Origin: Myxococcus dinghuensis
GTDB taxonomy: Bacteria; Myxococcota; Myxococcia; Myxococcales; Myxococcaceae
Assembly: GCF_024198235.1 (NCBI RefSeq)
Contig: NZ_JAKCFB010000066.1
Span: forward strand, 1-33,995
DNA length: 33,995 nucleotides
Direction of reading: 5' to 3'
Part shown: positions 15,962 through 26,100 of the stretch, piece by piece
Layout of the letters: every line of letters starts with the position of its first letter
How positions within the stretch are numbered: position 1 is the stretch's first letter
Notes under the pieces: model-generated
The model's database searches: none
What the model saw: only the letters and a program-made list of their open reading frames with translations
Told to the model about the DNA's origin: nothing
Made by a program: the position numbers and the translations under genes

Positions 15962-18304
15962 TCAGGGCGACAGGTGGCCCAGGCCGATGGGCGCGGTGAG
16001 GCAGGTGTCCGGAATGCCGAACGCGTCCACCAGGGCCACCGCGTCCGGGCGCAGCTCCGTGCACAGCTTCACGACCTCCTTGCGGATGGCCAGGGCCTTG
16101 TTGCCCTCCATGAGGCCGTGCTCCTGGAACCAGCCGCTGGCGGCCTCCAGGCAGGACAGGCCGTAGAGGTCGCACAGCCGCCCGAGCACCAGCTTGAGGC
16201 CGGGGTCGCTCACCGCGGCCACGCCCTTCAGGAACTGCTCCAGCACCACGCGCTCGACGTGCGCGTGCGCCAGGGCGATGAGGTGGGCCTGCACCTGGTT
16301 GAAGGCGGCGAAGGCCTCCACCCCGGCGCCCAGCCGCTTGCGGATGCGACCGGCCACGGAGGCGAGCAGGTCCTCCTCGCGGTAGCGCAGCGCGCGGAGC
16401 TGGTAGTCGCCGTCGCGCAGGTGCTCGCTGCCGGTGCGGCGGATGGAGATGGGGTTGCGGTCCGCCATGGACGCGGCCTTGTCGGCGATGAGCTTGAGCA
16501 CCGCGAAGACGCGGTCGTCCTCGAAGCGCTGGCGGTAGTCCGTCAGCAGGCTCTTGGCCACCAACTGCATCAGCACCGTGTTGTCACCCTCGAAGGTGGT
16601 GAAGATGTCGGTGTCCGCCTTGAGCGCCGGCAGGCGGTTCGCCTCCAGGTAGCCCTGGCCGCCGCACGCCTCGCGCGCCTCCTGGAGCACCGCCGTGCAG
16701 CTCCAGGACGCGTAGGCCTTGAGGCCCGCCGCGAGCGCCTCCACCTCCATCGCGTCCTCCTCCGTGCGCTTCACGTAGCGCTCGACGAGGTACTCCAGCG
16801 CGAAGTCCAGGGCATACGTCTTCGCCAGCGGCTTGAGCAGGCGAAGCTGGTGTGTCTGGTGGTCGAGCAGCCGCACCTCCTGGGCACCGGCCGGGCCGAA
16901 CTGGCGGCGCAGGTCGCCGTAGCGCACGGCGATGGCGAGCCCGCTCTTGGCCGCGCTCAGCGACGCGCACGCCACGCTGACCCGGCCCGCCACCAGCGTG
17001 CCCAGCATGGTGAAGAAGCGCCGGCCGTCGCTGGCGATGGAGCTGGTGTACTGCCCATCCGGGGTCACCTGCCCGAAGCGGTCCAGCAGGTTCTCGCGGG
17101 GCACGCGCACGTGGTCGAACCAGATGCGGCCGTTGTCCACGCCGTTGAGGCCCATCTTCCGGCCGCAGTCCTCGATGCGCACCCCGGGGAGGAGCCGGCC
17201 CTGTTCGTCGCGCAGCGGCACCAGCAGCGCGTGGACGCCCAGGCCCTTGCCGCCCACCTCGAGCTGCGCGAACACCGTGGCGATGCGGCCGTGGCGCGCG
17301 GCGTTGCCGATCCACTCCTTGCGCGCGTTGTCGGAGGGCGTGTGCACGACGAACTCCCCCGTCCCCGCGTCGTAGCGGGCCACCGTCTCCACGTCGCGCA
17401 CGTTGGAGCCGTGGCCCAGCTCGCTCATCGCGAAGCAGCCGGGCAGCTCCAGCGAGGCGACCTTGGGGAGATACTCGCGGTGGTGCCGTTCGGTGCCGAG
17501 GAAGAGGATGCTCGCGCCGAACAGGCCGAAGTGGACCCCGGCCTTCACCACGAGGCTGAGGTCGAAGAGGGCCAGCGTCTCGAACGCGGCGACGAAGGCG
17601 CCCAGGTCCGCGCTCGTCTCGTCCCCCTGGGGGAAGGCGATGCGGCCCAGGCCCGCGTCCGCCAGTTGCTCGAGCCAGGCGAAGACCTGCTCGCGCTGCG
17701 CTTCCGTGCCCTGGGGTTCGTCGGTGTGGCGGAAGGCGGGGTCCTTCAGCCACTGGCGCACGAGCGAGCGCGCCTCCGGGTAGGTGCGGTCCAGCACCGC
17801 GCGCAGGGCCTCCGGCGCGAAGGACGTGGGTTCGATGGGGCCGATGCGGCGGGGCTCCGGCGCGGCGGACGGGACGAGGGCGCGCACCGCCTCGCGGCTG
17901 GAGACGCCCAGCACGGCCTCCACCGTGGCCAGCTCGCGCGCCAGGTCCTGCACGGAGGCGGGCAGCTCGGTGGTGCCGGAGACCAGCTCCGCCAGCTTCA
18001 CGCCCAGCTCCGCGAGGCTCTCCTGGGGGCTGCTCGACAGCCGGTCGGCGGCGGCGCGGATGTGGTCGCGGAGGATGACCAGCTCGCCGGGGGTCGGAGG
18101 CATCAACGGGTCCAGCCACCGGGCGAGCACGGTGGTGGAGCGCAGGTCGAGCCAGGACTGGGCCCGGGCCGCGGCGCCCAGGGCGCGAATCTCCGCGGCG
18201 GTCAGCTCCCCGTCCGTCCAGGCCACGTACAGCATGGGCACCAGGGGCGCGAGCCGGGGAAGGGACAACAGCTCCTGCGCGGTCGGATGGGTCTCTTCCA
18301 CCAT
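15962..18304 (-). CDS. acyl-CoA oxidase/dehydrogenase-family protein with extra N-terminal domain
   Basis: This FAD enzyme of the acyl-CoA dehydrogenase superfamily (780 residues) introduces the 2,3-double bond into acyl-CoA at the start of beta-oxidation. The C-terminal 600 residues fit acyl-CoA oxidases: CFAMSELGHGSNVRDVET for flavin/substrate binding, RKMGLNGVDNGRIWFDHVRVPRENLL, EACGGQGYLEANRLP and the catalytic-Glu motif FEGDNTVL (around residue 571). The N-terminal 85 or so residues are unusual. ELLSLPRLAPLVPMLYVAWTDGELTAAEIRAL is an all-helical TerB-like segment with a DGELTAAE acidic turn. A helical linker of about 80 residues follows. The start at ATG 18304 follows GGAG at about 9 nt. 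A glyoxylate operon nearby fits fatty-acid use. The choice between oxidase (O2 as acceptor) and dehydrogenase cannot be settled here. Confidence 0.88.
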   Translation of the reverse strand: MVEETHPTAQELLSLPRLAPLVPMLYVAWTDGELTAAEIRALGAAARAQSWLDLRSTTVLARWLDPLMPPTPGELVILRDHIRAAADRLSSSPQESLAELGVKLAELVSGTTELPASVQDLARELATVEAVLGVSSREAVRALVPSAAPEPRRIGPIEPTSFAPEALRAVLDRTYPEARSLVRQWLKDPAFRHTDEPQGTEAQREQVFAWLEQLADAGLGRIAFPQGDETSADLGAFVAAFETLALFDLSLVVKAGVHFGLFGASILFLGTERHHREYLPKVASLELPGCFAMSELGHGSNVRDVETVARYDAGTGEFVVHTPSDNARKEWIGNAARHGRIATVFAQLEVGGKGLGVHALLVPLRDEQGRLLPGVRIEDCGRKMGLNGVDNGRIWFDHVRVPRENLLDRFGQVTPDGQYTSSIASDGRRFFTMLGTLVAGRVSVACASLSAAKSGLAIAVRYGDLRRQFGPAGAQEVRLLDHQTHQLRLLKPLAKTYALDFALEYLVERYVKRTEEDAMEVEALAAGLKAYASWSCTAVLQEAREACGGQGYLEANRLPALKADTDIFTTFEGDNTVLMQLVAKSLLTDYRQRFEDDRVFAVLKLIADKAASMADRNPISIRRTGSEHLRDGDYQLRALRYREEDLLASVAGRIRKRLGAGVEAFAAFNQVQAHLIALAHAHVERVVLEQFLKGVAAVSDPGLKLVLGRLCDLYGLSCLEAASGWFQEHGLMEGNKALAIRKEVVKLCTELRPDAVALVDAFGIPDTCLTAPIGLGHLSP

Positions 18305-18333
18305 GTGTCGGCTCTCCACCTGCGAGGGAACCG

Positions 18334-18346
18334 GGCCAGTGTGGCC
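18334..18346. repeat. small dyad upstream of the acyl-CoA oxidase gene
   Basis: GGCCA-GTG-TGGCC is a perfect 5-bp inverted repeat 30 nt upstream of the oxidase start, a plausible operator. The rest of the 284-nt gap 18305-18588 is G/C-rich with several short self-complementary runs; I see no gene in it. Confidence 0.25.
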
Positions 18347-18588
18347 AGCCTGCCGCCGGGCGGCAATGGGAGAGAGCGCCCTGCCGGGCGACAGGCGGGC
18401 AGGCCGGGCATGCGAGGGCGGGGAAGTGTTCCTGGCTTGCCACGACATGGATGAATCCCAGGACGTCGCGGACGCGCGGGGGCCCCAACCGGGCGCGCAT
18501 GGCTTCGACATGGGGAGGCGATGCGGGGGATGTCTGGCTCGTGGTGGTGGGCTCGACGCACCTGGACTCGCTGGGTGAGGCACGACCG

Positions 18589-19347
18589 TCAGCGCGGGTT
18601 CGTCACGCCCACCTGGCGACACGCGCGCAGCACGGGGCAGGTGGAGCACCTCGGCCTCGCGCCGGTGCAGACGTGCTTGCCGAAGGGCACCAGCAGCCGG
18701 TTGAGCTCGACCCAGTACTTGCGCGGCAGGACCGCCTGGAGCGCCTCCATCGTCGCCTCCGGTGAGCGGGCCTTCACGTAGCCCCAGCGGTTCGTCACGC
18801 GGTGGACGTGGATGTCCACGCTGATGGCCTCGTGACCGCAGGCGATGCCGAGCGCCAGGTGCGCGCACTTGGGGCCCACGCCCTTGAAGGACTGGAGCAC
18901 CTGGGCGTCACAGGGGAGCGTGCCGCCGAACGCGTCTCGTGTTCGCACGGCGATGGCGTGGAGTTGGTGCGCCTTCGCCTCGTGGAAGGTGACGGGGCGG
19001 ATGCGCTCGTCGATGGCCTGGGGGGACAGGCGCGCGAGCGCCTCGGGCGTGGGGGCGCGCTCGAACAGGGCGAGCGCGGCCGGCAGGCTCACCTCGTCCA
19101 AGGTTCGGATGGAGAGGATGCAGGCCACCAGTTGCTCGAAGACGGTGTCGTGACCGCGCGCCGCGAGGGCGAACATCGCGGCGTCCGCGAAGTCGCGCAC
19201 GGCCTCACGGACGCGGGCGAGGACGTCGTCGATGTCGAAGGGGACCTTGTCCGGACGAGGAGGGGGTTCGGAGACGACGGCCGGGGCCCGGCGCGCGCTG
19301 GTGGTCTGCTCGGCTCGGCGAGTGCCCGTGCGGCGTGACGTCGTCAT
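18589..19347 (-). CDS. nth: endonuclease III (DNA glycosylase/AP lyase)
   Basis: This base-excision repair enzyme removes oxidised pyrimidines and nicks at abasic sites. The 252-residue protein has the helix-hairpin-helix LQSFKGVGPKCAHLAL with catalytic Lys160. The catalytic Asp178 is in VDIHVHRVTNRWG. The [4Fe-4S] loop is CX6CX2CX5C at Cys227, 234, 237 and 243. The equivalent of the SxxTxD strand is SIRTLDE. About 35 extra basic, Pro/Ala-rich residues precede the core, longer than the 211-residue E. coli enzyme. The usual LPGVGRKTA is FKGVGPKCA here, so it is a divergent member of the Nth family, and a specialised glycosylase role is possible. ATG 19347 follows a G-rich stretch (GGGGGTGGGAG). 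Confidence 0.88.
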   Translation of the reverse strand: MTTSRRTGTRRAEQTTSARRAPAVVSEPPPRPDKVPFDIDDVLARVREAVRDFADAAMFALAARGHDTVFEQLVACILSIRTLDEVSLPAALALFERAPTPEALARLSPQAIDERIRPVTFHEAKAHQLHAIAVRTRDAFGGTLPCDAQVLQSFKGVGPKCAHLALGIACGHEAISVDIHVHRVTNRWGYVKARSPEATMEALQAVLPRKYWVELNRLLVPFGKHVCTGARPRCSTCPVLRACRQVGVTNPR

Positions 19348-19431
19348 CTCCCACCCCCTGGCGGGAAGATGAGGGGACCCACGCGGTGGGGCCGGAGGGG
19401 ACCGCCGGTCGTCCGCGGGGCAGGGGGCGAG

Positions 19432-19938
19432 TCAGGCGGGTGGCTTCGTCAGGTCCAGCGCGTACCAGTGGTCGCAGCCGAAGTGGCCCGTGCTGCCCAT
19501 GGGGGCGCACAACGCCTCGAAGCCGAGCCGGCGGTAGAGCTTCTGGGCCTGCGTCATCGACGCGAGCGTCTCCAGGTAGCAGCGTTGGAAGCCCGCTTCG
19601 CGCGCGGATTCGAGGCAGCGGCGCAGCAGGCGCTCGCCCGCGCCCAGGCCTCGTGCCTCGGGGAGGAAGTACATCTTGCGCAGCTCGCACACGCCGGGGT
19701 CGCCGCCATCGAGCGGCGCGATGCCTCCACCGCCGAGGAGACGGCCCGCCTGCTCGACGACGAAGTAGGCATGGCGCGGTCGCGAGTAGGCGGCGCTCAT
19801 CGTGTCCACCTCCACGTCGTGGATGGCGAACCCCGGGCCATCCGCGCCGAACTCGGGCATCACCGTGCGGATGATGCTGGCGACGGCCCGGTCATCCGTG
19901 GGTCGGATTGGACGCAGGGTCAGCTCTTCCGTGCTCAT
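19432..19938 (-). CDS. GNAT family N-acetyltransferase
   Basis: This 168-residue protein is a single GNAT domain. It opens LTLRPIRPTDDRAVASIIRTVMPEFG, continues with the beta-4/beta-5 strands (AYFVVEQAGRLLGGGGIAPL and CELRKMYFLPEARGLGAGERLL), and ends in YLETLASMTQAQKLYRRLGFEAL. The acetyl-CoA pyrophosphate loop R/Q-x-x-G-x-G/A is ARGLGAG. It transfers an acetyl group from acetyl-CoA to an unknown amine or amino acid. I chose ATG 19938; a GTG three codons upstream is possible, and neither has a strong ribosome binding site. The stop is 84 nt upstream of the nth start, so the two may be co-transcribed. Confidence 0.88.
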   Translation of the reverse strand: MSTEELTLRPIRPTDDRAVASIIRTVMPEFGADGPGFAIHDVEVDTMSAAYSRPRHAYFVVEQAGRLLGGGGIAPLDGGDPGVCELRKMYFLPEARGLGAGERLLRRCLESAREAGFQRCYLETLASMTQAQKLYRRLGFEALCAPMGSTGHFGCDHWYALDLTKPPA

Positions 19939-20116
19939 GGGGGACACCGTTCCACAAGGGTCGCCCGAGGGAAAGTGACTTCCGGGGTGTGACGGGTGCG
20001 TCCGAGGTCACGCAGTGGTTGTGCATCGGCCTGCACAGGTGGCACCCGGACGACGCGCCGCCCCGGGTTCCCCCTCAGGAGAATCCAGGGCATCCTGGGG
20101 TGGCATGTCCGTTGTA

Positions 20117-20129
20117 GAGGGGGACCCTC
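20117..20129 (+). promoter_or_regulatory. short hairpin covering the ribosome binding site of the giant membrane protein
   Basis: GAGGG-GGA-CCCTC is a perfect 5-bp stem with a 3-nt loop that ends at the base before ATG 20130. It contains the only Shine-Dalgarno-like run, GAGGGGG. Just upstream, 20101-20116 (TGGCATGTCCGTTGTA) resembles a sigma-54 element with GT in place of the -12 GC. Confidence 0.4.
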
Positions 20130-23100
20130 ATGTACTGCCCCGAATGTCGCCAGGAGCGCCTGGGCCAGGCTCGCAGGTGTGCGCTCTGCGGCTCGGCGAT
20201 GAAGTCACGCCCTCGCGCGGAGCTGGAGGCGGAGCTCGCTCACGTCTACTTCCTGCTCGACGAGATGAACCGCTGGGAGGCCTCCGAGGTGCCGATGAAG
20301 GCTCGGCGCTTCCTCTCCGAGCGCTATGAGCGTCAGGCGAGAATCCTCCTGTCCGCGCTCGCGGAGAGCGCATCCTCGGAGGCGACGGGCGCCCCGAGTG
20401 GGGAGGAGCTTGATGCGCAGGCTCGTGCGGCGGTTGGGGGCTCGCGTGAGGTCGCGCACGGAGGCTTCGCGCGGAGCGCGGTGACGGGCGTGAACGAGGT
20501 CGCGCAGGGGGCGGCGGGCGCAGGCGATGCCGCGCACGGGCGATTCGAGCAGGGCGCTGCGGGCGCGGGTGATACCGCGCACGGGCGATTCGAGCAGGGC
20601 GCTGCGGGCGCGGGTGATACCGCGCATGGGCGATTCGAGCAGGGCGCGGCGAGCGCGGGTGATACCGCGCACGGGCGATTCGAGCAGGGCGCGGCGGGCG
20701 CAGGCGATGCCGCGCACGGGCGATTCGAGCAGGGCGCTGCGGGCGCGGGTGATACCGCGCATGGCCGATTCGAGCAGGGCGCTGCGGGCGCGAGTGATAC
20801 CGCGCATGGGCGATTCGAGCAGGGGACTGCCGACGGTGTGGGTGACCCCGCTTTCGGGCGATTCGAGCCTGGGGCCGTGGAGGGCGCGAACGACGCCACT
20901 CACGGGCGGTTCGAGGCGGGGGCGGAGCACATCGGTGGAGAGGTCGCGCGTCCCCGCGACGGCGCCGAGCCTCAGTCCGTCGCCGCCGCGCATCTGCCGG
21001 CCAGCGCCGATGGCGAGTCGCACGGTGAATCTTGGCGGTCTCATCCCGAGGCCGCGAATCGGCCGGCGGAGCCGGTGGATGCCCCGGCGGTCGGTGCCGA
21101 AGGCGAGGCGCCCGACACGAAGCACGCGGCATCGGATGCGGCCACGGAGTCCGCTGGGCGCACGGGTCGCCCAGGCGGACCGTCGGGTCGTGGTCGTGGG
21201 CCCGGTGGCCGGAAACACGTCCAGGACGAGCACACGGGCGAAGCGGTGCCTCCCCATGGAGCGGAGGACGGGTCGGGCGGGCCGGTGCCGCTGCCGGAGA
21301 ACGACGCGTTGCCGGCGTTCGATGTCCCGCGCCGGATGCGTCCGGAGGAGCGGCTCGTCGAGCAGGCCTCCACCTGGAACCGCGTGTGGAGGCCGTTCCT
21401 CTACGAGAGCATCATGTGGTTCGTCGGTGCCTTCCTCATCCTCTCGGGCACCCTCTACTTCGTCTTCGAGAGCTGGGCGGGGATGTCCTCCGTCACCCGC
21501 TCGCTCACGGTGTTCGTCCTGACGGCGGGCTACTCCGCGGGCTTCTCCGTCTGGGGCGCGTACCTCGCGAGGCGCGAGGCGCTGCGCAACCCGGGGCGCA
21601 TCCTGGGGCTCATCGGCTCGGCGTCGGCGCCACTCGCGGGAGTCGCGCTCGGACCCATGGCCTTCGGGGACATGATGTCGCTCGGAGGCGTGAGCACCGC
21701 GATGCTCGTGCCCCTGCTGGTGGTCTGGGCCGGTATCGCCGCGGTCCTCGTGCGCAAGCCCGCCGAGGCCACCGACGCACCCTCGCGGCCCTTCGTCCAG
21801 ATAGGGCTGGTCCTCGGCACGTTGATGATGGGGTTTGCGCCGCTCGCGGCGAAGCTCGGGGCGTCCGCGCTGTGGCTCGACGTCCTGCCGTGTGTGCTCT
21901 TCTTCCTCGTCGCCAGGACGCCCGTCGAGAAACCCCGAGACAGCGCGGCGCTGTCCTTCGCTTTGCTGGCGCCGCTGTACCTGTTGCTCGTGTACGTGGT
22001 GCGGTTGCACGTGGCGCTCGCCTCGGTGGAGGCGGTGCCCCACCTGGGCATCTATGCCCCCTTCGGTGCGTTCCTCCTGGCCACCGCGCTGCGCTTCCGT
22101 CCGTTGCCGGTGGAGACCGCTGCCGATGCGTTGACGGTCACGGTCGCGTCGGTCCAGGCGATGTGTCTCATCGGGGCGCTGGGCGCTCCGGCGCCGAGCC
22201 TGTTCATCACCGCCGCCATCATCACGTGGACGCTGGCCTCGCTGGCGACGGGCTCGGTCTCGCGGACTCCCTGGGCCTATGGCGTCTATGGCGCCGCGTA
22301 CTTCGCCTACTCCTCCATCGCGCAGCTCATCCCCGAGCCCCTGAGCAGGCTCATCGACGCCGTCAAGGTCCGGCTCGGCTACTCCAGCGGAGAGTCCCTG
22401 CCCGGGCAGTACGGCGCGCTGACCGCGCTGCCCTTCGTCCTCGCGGGCGTGGTGTTCGCGGTGTCGCGGTCGTGGCGGGGCGAGCGCACGGGCCAGGCGC
22501 GCGACACCGCCCTCGCGGAGGTGCTGCTGCGCTCCACCGCCGTGGCGGGTGTCCTCTGCACCCTGGTCGCCTTGTCGGGCCCCGACGGGCGTCCGGGCTT
22601 GTGGTGCGTGCTCGGCGTGTCGCTCATCTGTCTGGCCGCGGGCCTGCTGGTGGAGCGCTTCTACCTGACGGCCATCGGCGCGCTGTCGACCCTGCTGGTT
22701 CCGGTGCTGGCGTTCCGGGCCGCGGATGCCGCGACGACCTCGGCGGTGTCCGGGCTGGTGGCGCTGGTGCTCGCGGGGATGGCGTTGTTGGCGACCGCCC
22801 GCACGCGCACGCTGCTCGCATCCGTCGTGGGGGTGCTGGCCAGTGTGGGGCTCCTGGTCGGACTCGTCACCCATTCGGGAGCCACGTCCGGCGCGGGCAT
22901 GGTGCTCTCCAGCGTGGCGGTGCTCGCCATGGCCTGGTCGCTCCGCAGCCCCGTCGCCATGGCCTATGCCGCGTGGTTGTCCGCGGTGGTCCTGCCGAGG
23001 CTCCTGGAGGGCCTGACGTGGAATCACGGAGGGGCGTGGTTCGTCGCGGTGGCCCTCGTGCTCGCGGGCCTGGGGACGCGCGGAGGACTGGCGCGGTTGT

Positions 23101-26100
23101 TGGGCCTGCCCGCCTTGTTCTACGCGGTGCTGGGCGTCTTCTGGGGAACGTTCGCGGTGGCCCCGCTCCTGGGCGTCACCGTGCTCGTGGCGGCGGCGGC
23201 GGTCGCCGTGGCCTCGCGCACCTTCACCTGGATGCGTCCCATCGCCGTCTTCATCGCCGCGCTGGCGATGTTGCCGGACATCCCGAAGGTCTACTCGCCG
23301 TGGGGGGGCTGGATGTCCCCCGAGCGTTCGATGGGCCTGCTCATCGTCTGGGGCTTCGGCGCCTCGCTCGCGGCGGTCCGTTGGAAGCGTGACGCCAGCA
23401 CGACGGTGGCGGCGCTGGTGGCGATGCTCTTCCCACTGGTGTGTGTCGGCGTCGGCGGTTCGTCGAGTGAGTCGAGCCTCCTGCTGGGCGCGGCCATCGC
23501 CGCGGTGCTCACCGCTCGCGCGCTGCCCGCGACCCTGAGCCTGGGGGTCGCCTGTCTGTATGCCCTGTCCGGGGTGTACTCGCTCGGTCCGGTCTCGATG
23601 CTCGCGCTGGCCGTGCTCCTCAGCGTCCTCGCGGTGCTGGAGGAGGTGCCCGCCATCCTGCGCGTGGGCGCTGGGGGACAGCGGTTCGCGGCGGTGGCGA
23701 CCGTGGGTGCGATGGCGGCGCTGGGGCTCTCGGCGGTCCGCTGGGAGGCGGAGCTGCCGCTTCTCGTGCTCGTGGTGGCCATCGTGGTGCTGCCTTTGAC
23801 GTGGACGCGAGCCAATCGACAGCCGTTCTGTGTCAGCCTGTCGGTGCCCTACGCGGCCGTGGCGGTCCTCGCCCTGGGAGGCTCGCTGCCGGGCTGGGTC
23901 CAGGCGCTGCCGCTGGTGATGCTCGCGGTGGTGCGCGCCGTGGAGCACGTGCCCGCGCTCGCGTCGCTGGTGCTGCGGACGAACGACGTGTCGGCCCGCA
24001 ACAACGTGTCCTTGTGGGTGCAGATCGCGCTCGCCTGCACCGCATGCATGATGCTCCTGTCGCAGGCTCCGCTGTGGCTCGGGCCGCTGGCCCTGTATGC
24101 CCTCACGGCCTCGCTGGCGTCGATGCCCGGGCCCCATCCCTTCCTGCGCGTCGCGGGGGCCTCGCTCCTGCTGCTCACCGTGCCCCAGGCGCGGCCCGTC
24201 GTCACCGGTCTGCTGCTGGCGCTGGCGCTCGCCGAGCACCACGCGCCGTCCGTCCTCTGGGCCTTCTTCCGTTCACCGCCGGATGTGCTGTTGCGGCGGG
24301 TCTCGGTCGTCGTCGCGCTGGTCCTCGCCGGAGCCCCGGCGCTGGACACCCCCACGCAGGCCACGCTCCTGGGCCTGGCGCTGGTGGTGTTCGCCGCGGC
24401 GTTCCTGCTGTCGCTCCGCTGGCTCCTGACGCCCGCCGTGTGGTTGCTGGCGCTCTCCACCGTGGGGAGCACGGAGGCCTCGCGTTTCCTGGAGTGGCGG
24501 CCGGAGGCGGGGCCGACCATCATCCTCGTGGCGCTCGGCGCCGCCGTGCTCTCCGCGCTGTTCCAGGTGGGCGACGTGCAGCGGCGCGTGGGCGCGCTGG
24601 CCGCGAAGCTGACGCCGGGGCTGGAAGGGACGTGGAGCGAGCCCTTGTGGGCGGGCAGCGTGGGCGTCCTCGTGCTGCTGCTGGTGGGGCGGTTGGCGGA
24701 CTTCGGCCCCGGGGGGCTCGAGCTGTCCGTCGCCGTGGGCGCGGTGGTGACGTCGCTGGTGCTGATGGTGGCGCGCGAACCGTGGATGGCGAACGTCGCC
24801 ACGGGACTCCTCGCCGCCTCCATCGTCGCGGCGGTGCCGTTGCCGTGGGTCCCCGCCGTCCTCAGCGGCGCGGGCCTGGTGCTGTGTCTGGGCGGCATGG
24901 CGCTCGAGGCGCGGGACGTGCGCGTGGGCGTGGCCCTGCACCACGGAGGCTGGGTCCTGTCGCTGTTGTCGCTGGCGGGCCTGCGGGACCTGGAGCACCC
25001 GGGCATGCCGCTGTGCCTCCTGCTGGGCCTGGGCTCGGCGTGGACGGTGGTGTTGCGTCGGCGCGAGCGTGAGGTGGTGGGTTGGCTGGCCTCGCTCGTG
25101 GTGGTGCATGGCGGGTTGATGCACCTGGGCGCGGTGTACTCGTCGGGCCGGGGCTCGGCGTTCATCCTCCCGTACTTCGGGGCGGCCACCGCCGTGCTCG
25201 CCACGCTGGTGCTGTTCGTCGCGGGCCGCGGTATCCGTCGCGCCGTGGGGCATGGCTTCACCGTCGTGGCGCTCCTCGAGGTGTTGGTGGGATTGATGGC
25301 CCTCGGCGCCGTGGGGGACGCCCTGCGCGAGGCGCTGGTGTCGACCGTCGCGCTCGCCGCGCTGTTGTTCGCCCTGGTGCGCCGCGCGGCGGTGGAGGAG
25401 GACGAGCTGTCCGCCTTCCTCGCGCAGACGGTGCTCGCGCTGGGCTACCTGTCGGTGCGCATGCTCGGCATGGGCGCGAGTCCGAGCACGTCCGACAGCC
25501 TCGCGGCCCTGGTCGGCGGCGCCCTCTTCACGGGGTTGTTCTTCTTCGTCCAGCGCGAGGGTTCGGGGCTGGCGGTGTTCCGGCGTCCCGCCCTCTGGGG
25601 GGCCTATCTGTTCCCGCTGGTGGGCCTGCTCTCCGCTCCCTGGGGGGAGCCGCTCCAGGTCGCCGCGCTGCTGGTGGGGCACGCCGCCCACTTCGCCGCG
25701 TTGGCCTCGCACCCCTCGCGCCGGGGCCTGTCCTCGCTCGTGTCGGTGGCGGCCTTCAACGCCGCCCTCTTCCTGGTGTGGCAGGGCACGGGCAGCGCGG
25801 AGCCGCAGTTCTACGTCATCCCCGCGGGCCTCTCGTTGCTCGCGCTGCTGCGCGTGTTCCGGGGCTCGCTCGACGAGGAGACGTACGCGCGGCTGCGCGC
25901 GATGGCCATCACCGTGGTGTACGTGGCCGGCGCGTGGAAGCCGCTGATGTTCAGCGACGGCGGGTCGATGCTCGTGTGCGTGGTGTTGTGCCTGGTGGGC
26001 GTGGGCTGCGGCATCGCGCTGCGCATCCGCTCCTACGTGTACCTGGGCACCGGATTCCTGGTGACGTGCATCGCCGCGAACCTCGTGCGCTTCGGCATGC

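Noticed and set aside
15974..18454. 826-codon open frame on the plus strand across the acyl-CoA oxidase gene
   Set aside because: Shadow frame; the minus-strand product has full acyl-CoA oxidase motifs.
18305..18588. Small genes in the gap between the acyl-CoA oxidase and nth
   Set aside because: Frames exist on both strands but none has a ribosome binding site or a plausible protein composition.
20517..20927. CRISPR array
   Set aside because: The 45-bp units are contiguous with no spacers and are in frame within a long coding region.
20205..24242. 1345-codon open frame antisense to the giant membrane protein
   Set aside because: Arg/Gln/His-rich, no domain, no start signals; high-GC shadow of the sense gene, which has clear membrane helices and a ribosome binding site. 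The antisense frame at 24273-26246 is the same case.
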